Of a stretch of DNA of 64,000 nucleotides, positions 23,200-30,783 are shown piece after piece. This DNA comes from a virus. The position numbers and the translations under genes were made by a program. Numbering within the stretch: position 1 is the stretch's first letter; each line of letters begins with the position of its first letter. The notes below the pieces were generated by a model. The model was not told the origin of the DNA. It worked only from the letters and a program-made list of their open reading frames with translations, and ran no database searches. The stretch is from positions 1 through 64,000 of the IMG/VR virus record IMGVR_UViG_3300042445_000748; one strand, written 5' to 3'.

Positions 23200-24102
23200 T
23201 TATTCTGAAACTAACACTAACTTGTCAGTAACAGTTAAACCTTTTTGCCATTGTGTTGCAACAGCAACATTTGCAGAAGAGGTTGTTTGAGGAATTAAAC
23301 CAAACAGCACTGAGCCATAATTAAACTTACCTGTTGGCAATACTCCAAAATAATCTGTATTAGCATCATGATTTCCTACTGGAAATGTAGAAACAGAAAC
23401 TGTATCAGTAATACATGCTGGATATGCTACTGGTTTTCTGTTTGAATCATTACCTGTAGAAACAAATACTGGAATGCCTTTATTTTTTAAACTGGCAACT
23501 GTTGATCTAATTGCTGGATCAACAATTTTAACATTAACTAATCCAGTTGGAGAAAGTTTACAATCTCCTGGCTTTGTCATATTTCCACTTAGTCCATAAG
23601 AAAATGACACAGCAGATACATTTGATGAATTAGTATCTACCCATTTTAATGCTGCAAGAAAATCATTTCCATTTAAAATTCCAACTGCACCTTTGTTTGA
23701 TACTGTTGCAGATCTAACTAATATAAGTGGAACATTTGGATTATTTCTACGAGCAACCTCAACCATAGCCATACCATGATTTACTGGATCAGAAACTCTC
23801 TTAGAAGGTTTCGGTGTATTTACACACTTATCTGTTGCAATACAAACAATAGTTGTGTTAGCAACTCTTGTATCAAAGTAACTATCAATAATTACAATTG
23901 GTTTAGTATTAACTGCTGGTGTTGGAGTTGGTGTAACAACTGGTGTTGGTGTAACAACTGGTGTTGGAACAACAACTGGTGTTGGACTCTCAACTATAGG
24001 TGTTGGAGTTGATGTAACAACTGGTGTTGGACTCTCAACTGCATTTGCTGGAACTGCTAGTACTGAAAATAAAACAGATAAAACAATAAACATTTTTTTC
24101 AT
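23200..24102 (-). CDS. secreted subtilisin-like (S8) protease
   Basis: 300 residues. Signal peptide with cleavage after ANA near residue 21, then a Pro/Thr-Val repeat linker (to about 64), then a subtilase domain with the catalytic triad D73 (VIIDSYFD), H109 (NHGMAMVEV), oxyanion N218 (VSTGND) and S275 (TTSSANVA, replacing GTSxAxP). All four are in the expected order. Its ATG overlaps the stop of the 58-residue gene (TAATG). A secreted serine protease could clear host surface proteins or act in lysis (inference). Confidence 0.83.
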   Translation of the reverse strand: MKKMFIVLSVLFSVLAVPANAVESPTPVVTSTPTPIVESPTPVVVPTPVVTPTPVVTPTPTPAVNTKPIVIIDSYFDTRVANTTIVCIATDKCVNTPKPSKRVSDPVNHGMAMVEVARRNNPNVPLILVRSATVSNKGAVGILNGNDFLAALKWVDTNSSNVSAVSFSYGLSGNMTKPGDCKLSPTGLVNVKIVDPAIRSTVASLKNKGIPVFVSTGNDSNRKPVAYPACITDTVSVSTFPVGNHDANTDYFGVLPTGKFNYGSVLFGLIPQTTSSANVAVATQWQKGLTVTDKLVLVSE

Positions 24103-24278
24103 TAAGATAACTCCATTAATCTAATTACATAACAACATGGGTCGCCGCCTTGGTCCCACTCTTCTTGCTCTTCTTCGCTCATGTATTGAAAACCACCATC
24201 ATGAGTACTACAAAATGGCTCAGTTATCCAGCCTTTGTCAATGCCTTGTAACAGCCAAATCTCAAATTCTGTATTCAT
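24102..24278 (-). CDS. small conserved W/C/H-rich protein (THDG family-like)
   Basis: 58 residues found directly on the minus strand. Features F-E-I-W-L-L-Q-G-I-D-K-G-W near the N terminus, PFCSTHDGG (21-29), an acidic stretch EEEQEEWDQ and DPCCYVIRL (46-54). The W...GW...C-x-T-H-D-G...DPC layout occurs in actinobacterial and actinophage small proteins as I recall, possibly metal-binding. It starts 6 nt after a TTGACA-17-TATACT promoter, so it is leaderless. Confidence 0.7.
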   Translation of the reverse strand: MNTEFEIWLLQGIDKGWITEPFCSTHDGGFQYMSEEEQEEWDQGGDPCCYVIRLMELS

Positions 24279-24284
24279 ATATCT

Positions 24285-24313
24285 AGTATAGACCTAGATG
24301 CTTACCGTGTCAA
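24285..24313 (-). promoter_or_regulatory. consensus SigA-type promoter, leaderless
   Basis: TTGACA (24308-24313), 17 nt, TATACT (24285-24290) on the minus strand; ATG 24278 lies 6 nt after the -10. It overlaps the end of the Ntn-hydrolase gene. Confidence 0.75.
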
Positions 24314-24815
24314 TAGGACCAGTGCAAGATGTTGAAAAATTAATAGCAGCACCTACTGCTTGAATGACTCTGTTTCTTCCATTTTTTTGTTTTTGCGTAG
24401 AGTACATTGATCCAAGTGCAAATTCTGATGCTGAACCCATTGCTAAATAATCTAAGTCATATTCTGTTAATGACATATCTACAGCACTGTGTTCAAACAT
24501 TCTACCTTTAACACAAATGATCATTCCAAAGTCTGAGTCTTTAGAAACATCAACCCACCATCTATCATAAAAATCTCTTAAAGATATTAAAAATTTTGTA
24601 TACATAAACTTATCTAGGTTACCTTCTGGAGCAGGTGGTTTAAAGTTTAACCTTATTCTTTCACCATCCATGGTGCCAGCATATCCTATTAGATATTGAC
24701 CAGTCTTCCAAACTTTGGGTGCTTTTAAAGTAAGCATGCTGTTTTCATCTGATGCACCTCTGTCACCAGCCATATAAATCTTATTTTCTTGTCTAACTAC
24801 TGCAATGCAGGTCAA
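24294..24815 (-). CDS. proteasome-beta/HslV-like N-terminal threonine hydrolase
   Basis: 173 residues, near HslV size. The start is TTG followed by Thr, so Met removal exposes Thr1. With Thr as residue 1 the canonical catalytic residues fall in register: T1, D17 (MAGDRG), K33 (APKVW), a Ser near 127 (AMGSAS), and an Asp near 168 (GPIDTV). The strand YLIGYAGTMDGERI matches the family. It would self-process and form a ring protease, or act as an Ntn hydrolase of other type. No HslU-like ATPase is visible. It follows its own consensus promoter. Confidence 0.83.
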   Translation of the reverse strand: MTCIAVVRQENKIYMAGDRGASDENSMLTLKAPKVWKTGQYLIGYAGTMDGERIRLNFKPPAPEGNLDKFMYTKFLISLRDFYDRWWVDVSKDSDFGMIICVKGRMFEHSAVDMSLTEYDLDYLAMGSASEFALGSMYSTQKQKNGRNRVIQAVGAAINFSTSCTGPIDTVSI

Positions 24816-24845
24816 ATGAAACCCTCTCTAGATATGGTTATTTCA

Positions 24846-24874
24846 AGTATACCATTACCCAGGGAGGGTGTCAA
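24846..24874 (-). promoter_or_regulatory. consensus SigA-type promoter of Ntn-hydrolase gene
   Basis: TTGACA (24869-24874), 17 nt, TATACT (24846-24851) with TGG extension; predicted start near 24839, leader about 24 nt with GAGAGGG before the TTG at 24815. Confidence 0.75.
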
Positions 24875-24878
24875 ATAT

Positions 24879-25163
24879 CTACTTAGATTTCTTGTCTACT
24901 GAGTTAAATGCACTATTGATTTCTTCGATGCTTAGTCTTCCATCATCGATAAATCCTCGTGCTAGTTTTTCAACTACTGTAGCAACACCTAGAGTTCCTG
25001 CAAGTATTATTGCACTCATGGTGTCGATACCGATAATTGCACCAGCACCAATAACTCCAAGTCCATTGGCTGCAAATACAGCGATTATTCTAAGTAGAAT
25101 ATTTTTAATACCACTGACTGCTCCCATTGCCTTTTCATCATCTAATTTTGTTTCTTTAGCCAT
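24879..25163 (-). CDS. holin-like two-helix membrane protein
   Basis: 94 residues from ATG with GGAGAAGAATA upstream (overlaps the preceding stop, TAATG). A charged N terminus, then hydrophobic segments at about 20-42 (ILLRIIAVFAANGLGVIGAGAI) and 47-64 (MSAIILAGTLGVATVV), then a polar C terminus with DDGRLSIEEIN. Similar actinophage proteins sit beside lysis genes; the holin role is inference and there is no endolysin in the window. Confidence 0.6.
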   Translation of the reverse strand: MAKETKLDDEKAMGAVSGIKNILLRIIAVFAANGLGVIGAGAIIGIDTMSAIILAGTLGVATVVEKLARGFIDDGRLSIEEINSAFNSVDKKSK

Positions 25164-25648
25164 TATTCTTCTCCTTCCCTTATTCGCATAGTTATTAACC
25201 ATACAAACAAAACAGTTATAATTGCATACCCTACAATAGTTTTTGCACTACCCTCGAGTACTAGCCATGCTGCGAACATACCTAGTAATGTCCACAATTG
25301 GTTTAATGTTTCTACAAATGCTTCTACTAGCCATGCCCATACAAATTTAACTACTGTCCATACTTTATTTAATATCCACACAATTAATTTCCAGATACTA
25401 ACAAATACCCATTTAATTGCATTCCAGATACTTGTAATAATCCAAGTAATAACTTGAGTACCTTCATTAATTACCCCAATTATTACTTTATATATACCTT
25501 TAAGTATCTTCCAAACAAGATTAAGAACATATTTAATTACCGCCATAACCTTGATTAGAATAAACTTAACTAGGTTTATGGGTAACATAACTACGAACTT
25601 AACTGCTTTGAAGATAAACTTAAAAGGTTTTAATATTGCCTTTATCAT
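25163..25648 (-). CDS. amphipathic Trp/Lys-rich membrane protein, unknown
   Basis: 161 residues with an unbroken series of amphipathic segments of 10-13 residues, each mixing Ile/Val/Leu/Trp with one or two Lys (KPFKFIFKAVKF, LVWKILKGIYKV, IWNAIKWVFVSIWKLI). Acidic residues are nearly absent until the last 40. It resembles membrane-lying or pore-forming helical repeats rather than a globular protein. No family recognised. Its ATG overlaps the proline-rich gene stop (ATGA) and its stop overlaps the holin-like gene (TAATG), suggesting a lysis or membrane role. Confidence 0.65.
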   Translation of the reverse strand: MIKAILKPFKFIFKAVKFVVMLPINLVKFILIKVMAVIKYVLNLVWKILKGIYKVIIGVINEGTQVITWIITSIWNAIKWVFVSIWKLIVWILNKVWTVVKFVWAWLVEAFVETLNQLWTLLGMFAAWLVLEGSAKTIVGYAIITVLFVWLITMRIREGEE

Positions 25649-27033
25649 GTTATCCTCCTTATTTCTGCTCTTGCATTCATCTGTACTATGCTTGAAGACA
25701 TTGCTACAGATCCTATTAATTGACCCACAATAACTGTTGCAACAACAACTGATTGTGAGTCCTCTCTTTCTTCTTCTGTCATATCAGCACCCAATTGTCC
25801 AAGTGCTTCTAACACTTGTCCTGGATCTGATACAAACTCTCCTAATAAGGCCCCAGGATCTGACAGTTGTTCAAATACAACTGCAACACCTGCTTCTAAT
25901 TCAACACCTTCACGGTATTCAATTATTTGATTTTCATCTAATTGTTCTAAAAATTCTAAAGTTTGCTCATCATTTAATCCTTCAATTAAATCTGCTACTG
26001 GCATTGCTTCATCTACTTCATAGTTTTCAATTAATAATTCTGCAATGTTTTCTAATTGTTCATCTGTAATTTCTTCTTCATTAACTAACATTTCTTCAAT
26101 TGCATTATCCATTTCTTCCTCTACTGGTATAATTTCTTCTGAAGGAGTTGGTTCAAGTGAAGGTTCGATTACAGGTTCTGGTTGTGGCTCTTCTATCACT
26201 ATTGGTTCTGGTTCCTCTATCACTACTGGCTCTGGTTCGAATGTTGGCTGAGGGTTTGGGTCTGGTTGAACTGGATCAGGAGTTGGACTTGGAGTTGGAT
26301 CAGGACTAGGTGTTTCTGTAGGCGTAGGAGTAGGGCTAGGGCTTTCTGTAGGTGTTTCTGTAGGTGTTGGTGTTGGGGTAGGAGTAGGAGTAGGAGTTGC
26401 TATAGGGGTTGGTGTAGGACTTGGAGCAGGTGGCTCTGTAATAGTTTGAACACTTAATGGAAAAACTTCACCATTCTGAACGTATCTTGCCCCATATCTT
26501 GCACCTCCTGGTGCGTTAGAACTTACTTGATAAGTTGGAGTCCAAGTATAATTAATTGGATTTACTTCTGCTAACATTCTAATATAAACAGGGTCTCCTG
26601 ATGATTGACCCCACACCATAACTTTCCAGTCAACACATATAGATGTTGCAGTTGAGCCATACCTTACGTATAAATCTTTTCCTACACCCCAACCTGGATC
26701 CCATTGAGCACCTGGAGTATTAGCAAAGGCGTGGTAATCCCATGAGCCAATTGATATAGATGGACTTGGTGGGAAAGTCCAAAATGTGTAATCTCCTACG
26801 CCAAAAGTAATTGTTCCCTTTGGACTTACATAAATGTTATTTGTATAAACAGTTTCTCCCCACTTAAGAGGAGTATTTAAATTCATCAAGAAGGCTTGGT
26901 CTCCACCGTTTACCTGATAGGTATCACATGGTGCTGCATTTGCCTGAGCCTGTTGTGGCGTGCAAGAAAGAAATAGTATTGATGCTACTATAAAGACAAA
27001 GAATGCTCTGCGAAGAGTCCTAAAGTTATTAAT
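25645..27033 (-). CDS. signal-peptide, proline/threonine-rich surface protein
   Basis: About 462 residues if translation begins at the ATT at 27033. In-frame codons upstream of the first ATG encode a good signal peptide (basic R-x-x-RR, hydrophobic core AFFVFIVASILFLS, cleavage near NAA). Then come a beta-rich domain of about 150 residues, a 100-residue Pro-Thr/Ser-Glu linker, a Glu-rich acidic domain, and a C-terminal hydrophobic stretch (VVVATVIVGQLIGSV). The layout is of a wall-spanning secreted or anchored protein. The gene ends in ATGA overlap with the amphipathic protein. Shorter alternative start TTG at 26889 would lose the signal peptide. Confidence 0.65.
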   Translation of the reverse strand: MNNFRTLRRAFFVFIVASILFLSCTPQQAQANAAPCDTYQVNGGDQAFLMNLNTPLKWGETVYTNNIYVSPKGTITFGVGDYTFWTFPPSPSISIGSWDYHAFANTPGAQWDPGWGVGKDLYVRYGSTATSICVDWKVMVWGQSSGDPVYIRMLAEVNPINYTWTPTYQVSSNAPGGARYGARYVQNGEVFPLSVQTITEPPAPSPTPTPIATPTPTPTPTPTPTETPTESPSPTPTPTETPSPDPTPSPTPDPVQPDPNPQPTFEPEPVVIEEPEPIVIEEPQPEPVIEPSLEPTPSEEIIPVEEEMDNAIEEMLVNEEEITDEQLENIAELLIENYEVDEAMPVADLIEGLNDEQTLEFLEQLDENQIIEYREGVELEAGVAVVFEQLSDPGALLGEFVSDPGQVLEALGQLGADMTEEEREDSQSVVVATVIVGQLIGSVAMSSSIVQMNARAEIRRIT

Positions 27034-27064
27034 TTAATAACTACCCCCAATGTGAGATAGTACT

Positions 27065-27073
27065 ATTATAACA
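27065..27073 (-). promoter_or_regulatory. extended -10 promoter of surface-protein gene
   Basis: Minus strand TGTTATAAT; predicted start near 27058. It leaves about 25 nt to the ATT at 27033, with GGGGGT as possible RBS 9 nt before it. Confidence 0.55.
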
Positions 27074-27078
27074 TTTTA

Positions 27079-28863
27079 TTAGATTAGTTTAAACTGATCT
27101 AGGTATTCCAGTGCTTCTTTTGGTGGTTCTGGTCTAATAACATTGTTGTTAACAAACAATTCTTTTGATCTATCTGATTTAGGTCTATCTGCAAACGTAT
27201 GAACTTCAACTTCTAAATCAATACTTTTTGGAGTATTGGCAATTGAACCAAATACAGCACCACAAACTGCGTCCGCTAAATCTTTAGATTTTTTACGAGG
27301 ATGATCAACCCTATCATTCTTCATAATCTTTAACTCAGTTAACTCTTCAAACAATAATTCAATTGAAGGCATTACTAATCTTTCTTCATAAATAAGCATT
27401 GCCATATCTTCATAATGCTTTTTAGCAACTGAAACAGTATCTGTTCTCATTCCAACTGCCTTTAATTCATTTTGAATATCAAATGATTGCCAACGATCAA
27501 ATGTTACCAAGCCTATATTAAATCCAGTTCTTCTTAAGTTTTGAATCCATTGCTTTACTTCTGATAGGTTTACTGGACCTTCTACTTTAGGTTCCCACCA
27601 AACCACTGCATCCACAACAACAATAGGAGCAACCTGTTCGTAATCTTTAATTACCTGAACGTTAACCCATTTCTCCACGTGAGCAATGGCTACAGCACAC
27701 TTGTCATGCTTTTGTGCTAAGTCAGCATGAACATAGTAGGTCTTATCTGGATCAGGCTTAAAGGCTTCATCAAATCTTTTAAAATTATCTATAGGGTTTC
27801 TACCAGTCATACAGGCTCTAACTTTTTCTACCTGCTTAAAAAACGCATCTGATGAATAGGTTGGGACGCATGCAAAACGCATCATTGCATCCCCAAGATC
27901 TGTATAAAAGGCTAACTTAAAGTCATCAATCTTCCTGGTCGGATTAACTTCCCATGTTGGTCTTTTTAATGCAAATACTCCAGGATACTTATATGAAACA
28001 ATCTCATCTTCTTCCCACGAAATATCAAATGTATTTCCTACTTCATCTTCTGGTAGTGCTGGATTTAAAATAAACTTATGATTTTTTTCAATAACATCTT
28101 TTTCTAAAACAACATCATCATATCTTTGAGATATAAAATCTCCCACATACCTTGGAAAAGATAACAATACAACCTTACCTAAATCTGGAAAGCGAGAATC
28201 TACTGAACCACGAAATGCTTTATAAATATTTTCTGCAGTTTTTCCTTGTTCATTTCCTGTGCCAACTTCAGAAACAAAACCAGAAATCTCATCAAGCACT
28301 GCAAGCAAAAGATTTAAGCCCTCATGTGACTCTCTTTCTGAATGTCCAGAATAAACTGTAATAGATTTATTAAACTCTACGCTATCTGCCTTTGCATAAA
28401 ACTTTCCTATAAACCATGGAGACTTTTCAATCTTAGTTTTAAAACCTTTAAAGAAAACGTTCTTAGCCTGCTGTGCGTTAATAGCAACGTTAATTAAATC
28501 AATAGCGTCTCCTGATGGTTTACCAAAATATTTAGCGGGATCTTTTAAACAAAGTAACTTATAAACAATATAAGCACAAGCAACTGTAGAAGTAAAATCT
28601 TTACCACTACCTTTACCTAACTGAAGAATGATTTCATTTTTAGTGTACTTGTTATAATATTCTGTACCTTCTTTTTCACCCAATAATTCTATCAAATCTT
28701 CTTTTCTATAAATCTGGCTCATAGCCTCAACTATGTCATACTGAATTTTAGATAGTGCGGGTTGTCCTAAGTAATCTTCATGTTCAATAAATGTTTTAGC
28801 ATCTACTGGGATTTCTTCAAATGGATTATCTTTTAATACTTCTAAAAAGTCATCAAACATCAT
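27079..28863 (-). CDS. terL: terminase large subunit
   Basis: About 594 residues from the ATG pair at 28863 (an earlier TTG start, 28896, is possible). The ATPase domain shows the P-loop LGKGSGKDF near 82-90 and the Walker B LLLAVLDEISGF near 190-200. The C-terminal nuclease domain shows the HADLAQKHDKC strand, VTFDRWQ, and a terminal KDLADAVCG aspartate. It packages concatemeric DNA into heads. It directly follows a small-subunit-like gene (11-nt overlap). It is far from the portal and head genes, which are outside the window. Confidence 0.95.
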   Translation of the reverse strand: MMFDDFLEVLKDNPFEEIPVDAKTFIEHEDYLGQPALSKIQYDIVEAMSQIYRKEDLIELLGEKEGTEYYNKYTKNEIILQLGKGSGKDFTSTVACAYIVYKLLCLKDPAKYFGKPSGDAIDLINVAINAQQAKNVFFKGFKTKIEKSPWFIGKFYAKADSVEFNKSITVYSGHSERESHEGLNLLLAVLDEISGFVSEVGTGNEQGKTAENIYKAFRGSVDSRFPDLGKVVLLSFPRYVGDFISQRYDDVVLEKDVIEKNHKFILNPALPEDEVGNTFDISWEEDEIVSYKYPGVFALKRPTWEVNPTRKIDDFKLAFYTDLGDAMMRFACVPTYSSDAFFKQVEKVRACMTGRNPIDNFKRFDEAFKPDPDKTYYVHADLAQKHDKCAVAIAHVEKWVNVQVIKDYEQVAPIVVVDAVVWWEPKVEGPVNLSEVKQWIQNLRRTGFNIGLVTFDRWQSFDIQNELKAVGMRTDTVSVAKKHYEDMAMLIYEERLVMPSIELLFEELTELKIMKNDRVDHPRKKSKDLADAVCGAVFGSIANTPKSIDLEVEVHTFADRPKSDRSKELFVNNNVIRPEPPKEALEYLDQFKLI

Positions 28864-29386
28864 GGACAACTGTAACCACTTCGCTTTCCCTAGCAATAGT
28901 TGAAAGTCGTCTCATGATTTCATCACGAACCTGTGGATACTCAGAAGCAACATCTTTTAATATGTTCATAAGCACTTCTTGTTTTCTTTCTATTTGTACC
29001 ATTTCTTCTGCCAGTTCTTTATTTTCTAAAAGCCCTGCTTTTTGTAACATATCAATTCTTCTAGATTCAATATCTAAGACTAACTTAATTCCTTGACTCT
29101 TAGCATTTAAGTTAGCACTTGTTGTTGCATCCTCAATAACTTCATAAGCCTTTGTTATTAACTTGCTGTAATGAGTATCTGCTGCAACCAATGCCTCTTT
29201 TGCTCGTGCACGAATTGCATCATTAGCGGAAGCCATAACTTTCCACTCATTAATTAAACTAACCACTTGTTGTCTTGGTATTGCAAGTTGTTTAGATATT
29301 CTTGTAGGATCATTTCCCTTTAAATATTCTTCAACAACTTTGTTTACCTGATCTAAATGTTGCACCAAATCTTGCTCAGTTGACAT
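28853..29386 (-). CDS. terS: probable terminase small subunit
   Basis: 177 residues. A helix-turn-helix at about 24-48 (GNDPTRISKQLAIPRQQVVSLINEW) is followed by long helices (DAIRARAKEALVAADTHYSK) that can oligomerise. DNA-binding head plus helical core plus a short tail is the usual small-subunit plan. The 11-nt overlap with terL supports it; the sequence itself is divergent from named families. Confidence 0.7.
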   Translation of the reverse strand: MSTEQDLVQHLDQVNKVVEEYLKGNDPTRISKQLAIPRQQVVSLINEWKVMASANDAIRARAKEALVAADTHYSKLITKAYEVIEDATTSANLNAKSQGIKLVLDIESRRIDMLQKAGLLENKELAEEMVQIERKQEVLMNILKDVASEYPQVRDEIMRRLSTIARESEVVTVVHDV

Positions 29387-30347
29387 TATTTACCTTCTTG
29401 CGTAAATCATATAACATGTTTGCCCATACATAATGAAACGCTGTGCCGTAATGTCTACCATCTCTTGCTACCATTGTAAACTTATCGTCTTTATGGCTAT
29501 TGCTATATTCAAAAACTTCTTGTTCAATCTTTGCCAATTCTTCTGGACCAGTGGTGCTATAGTAATTATTTAAGTTACATAATTCTAAAAATGCATCAGT
29601 GCCTCTGACGTATGAAAATATATATAACTCTATATTGTGTGATTTGCAATATACTTCTAAAAACATCAAATACTGATATGTATATATTGCTAAGGTATGA
29701 ACAAACATAGATACAGTGGTTTCTCTTTTTACTAAAGAATGTCTATAATTTTCATTTAGTGCATAGAATAATTCTTGAGGACCCATAGGCTTATCAAGTT
29801 CATGACTGTTGTCTGAGTTTAATGCATAGAATCTATTTAGATCTGGTAAATCTAAAAATATAATATCTGGATTGCCATAACTATCTATATACTTAAATGT
29901 GCTTGCTACTATATCAAATATACTTTTTCCAGGTGTACCTATATTGTAGTATCCAGAAACCTTTTCATCTTTTGCAATTAACTGATGCAATAGGTATGAC
30001 CATGTTTCTTTAGTATAAAGTCCTTGTCCGTAAGTAACAGAACAACCATTAAATAAAATATGTTTTCCATCGTGATCTTTTTTAAACTCATCTGATCTGT
30101 ATCCTTGTTTATTAGGAACATACTCATCTTGTGGAAAATCAATCCATAACTGAGTATTGTCAAGTTTCTTTGCGTCTTTATATAGACCCTCTATTAGATT
30201 GTTCCACCCAGTTAACTGTCTGGCAAATGGTAACTCTACCTTTTCATTTTGCAATAAAACTTTATGACTTTGTTTAGCAGTTTTAGTAAATTGTACATTA
30301 AGTGTTTCATATAAATTTACAGGTGCTACTTCTGGATTTTCATTCAT
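29376..30347 (-). CDS. SGNH-like protein with GCS block I (copy 5)
   Basis: 323 residues with an extra N-terminal region. NKQGYRSDEF near 79-88 leads to HILFNGCSVTYGQG with GCS at 101-103; NIGTPGKS block II; PDIIFLDLPDLNRF block III; ARDGRHYGTAFHYVW block V. Like the island copies but lying next to terminase, 11 kb away, so the family is used in two places. It overlaps terS by 11 nt. Confidence 0.7.
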   Translation of the reverse strand: MNENPEVAPVNLYETLNVQFTKTAKQSHKVLLQNEKVELPFARQLTGWNNLIEGLYKDAKKLDNTQLWIDFPQDEYVPNKQGYRSDEFKKDHDGKHILFNGCSVTYGQGLYTKETWSYLLHQLIAKDEKVSGYYNIGTPGKSIFDIVASTFKYIDSYGNPDIIFLDLPDLNRFYALNSDNSHELDKPMGPQELFYALNENYRHSLVKRETTVSMFVHTLAIYTYQYLMFLEVYCKSHNIELYIFSYVRGTDAFLELCNLNNYYSTTGPEELAKIEQEVFEYSNSHKDDKFTMVARDGRHYGTAFHYVWANMLYDLRKKVNNVN

Positions 30348-30627
30348 TGTTACTCTCCTTAGTATTATTATAAACTTTTGAAACTTTTAATAGTATTAAA
30401 TATCCTATTAAATCATCCAAATCATTATCTCCATAAAACTCAGAACCTCTAGATATTCTAGACAGTTTATCGTCAATTCTTATCTTTATCTGTTCGTCTG
30501 AATTTGCTTTAGAGAATATTCTAATTGGATCAAGTGCAGAATCACCATATGATTTATTTTTTTCAATAAGCATATCTTTTATATTATTACAAACATTAGC
30601 AATTGTATGTTGAGTTGAAGTGTTCAT
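30340..30627 (-). CDS. MazG/DUF1599-like nucleotide-modification-associated protein
   Basis: 95 residues, all-helical. Motifs EKNKSYGDSALDP (22-34), IKIRIDDKLSRI (47-58) and D-L-I-G-Y-L-I-L-L (67-75) match the phage DUF1599/nucleotide-modification-associated type in which the two helices hold Mg and nucleotide. May hydrolyse modified or non-canonical NTPs (inference). Overlaps the downstream SGNH-like gene by 8 nt. Confidence 0.65.
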   Translation of the reverse strand: MNTSTQHTIANVCNNIKDMLIEKNKSYGDSALDPIRIFSKANSDEQIKIRIDDKLSRISRGSEFYGDNDLDDLIGYLILLKVSKVYNNTKESNNE

Positions 30628-30782
30628 CTTTTTGATTTCCTTAATCCAAACTTAGCCAAGTAAACGTATATTGTTTCAACACTACATCCACACTCCTTGG
30701 CAATTTCTTCTGGTGATTTTCTATCCATAAGATATCTCTTACGCATAAAAACTTCGCTACTATACATTTTACCAGAAGCCAT
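30624..30782 (-). CDS. small helix-turn-helix protein
   Basis: 52 residues starting at ATG 30782, 1 nt past the previous stop (AGAGG lies 13 nt upstream). Residues RKRYLMDRKSPEEIAKECG-CSVETIYVYLAKFGL form a clear HTH. Probably a DNA-binding regulator or a recruitment factor for replication or packaging. No further domain. Confidence 0.65.
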   Translation of the reverse strand: MASGKMYSSEVFMRKRYLMDRKSPEEIAKECGCSVETIYVYLAKFGLRKSKR

Positions 30783-30783
30783 A

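Noticed and set aside
23776-24012. Plus-strand frame of 78 residues rich in Asn, Cys and Trp
   Set aside because: It is the antisense of the Pro/Thr-Val repeat linker of the subtilase; low-complexity shadow, no RBS.
25737-26457. Plus-strand frames opposite the proline-rich protein gene (Leu, Ser and Arg/Trp-rich)
   Set aside because: Antisense shadows of the Pro/Thr/Glu repeats; composition is unlike any other gene here.
26889-26889. TTG at 26889 as the true start of the surface protein
   Set aside because: It would leave a perfect signal peptide untranslated and has no RBS at proper spacing; kept as alternative only.
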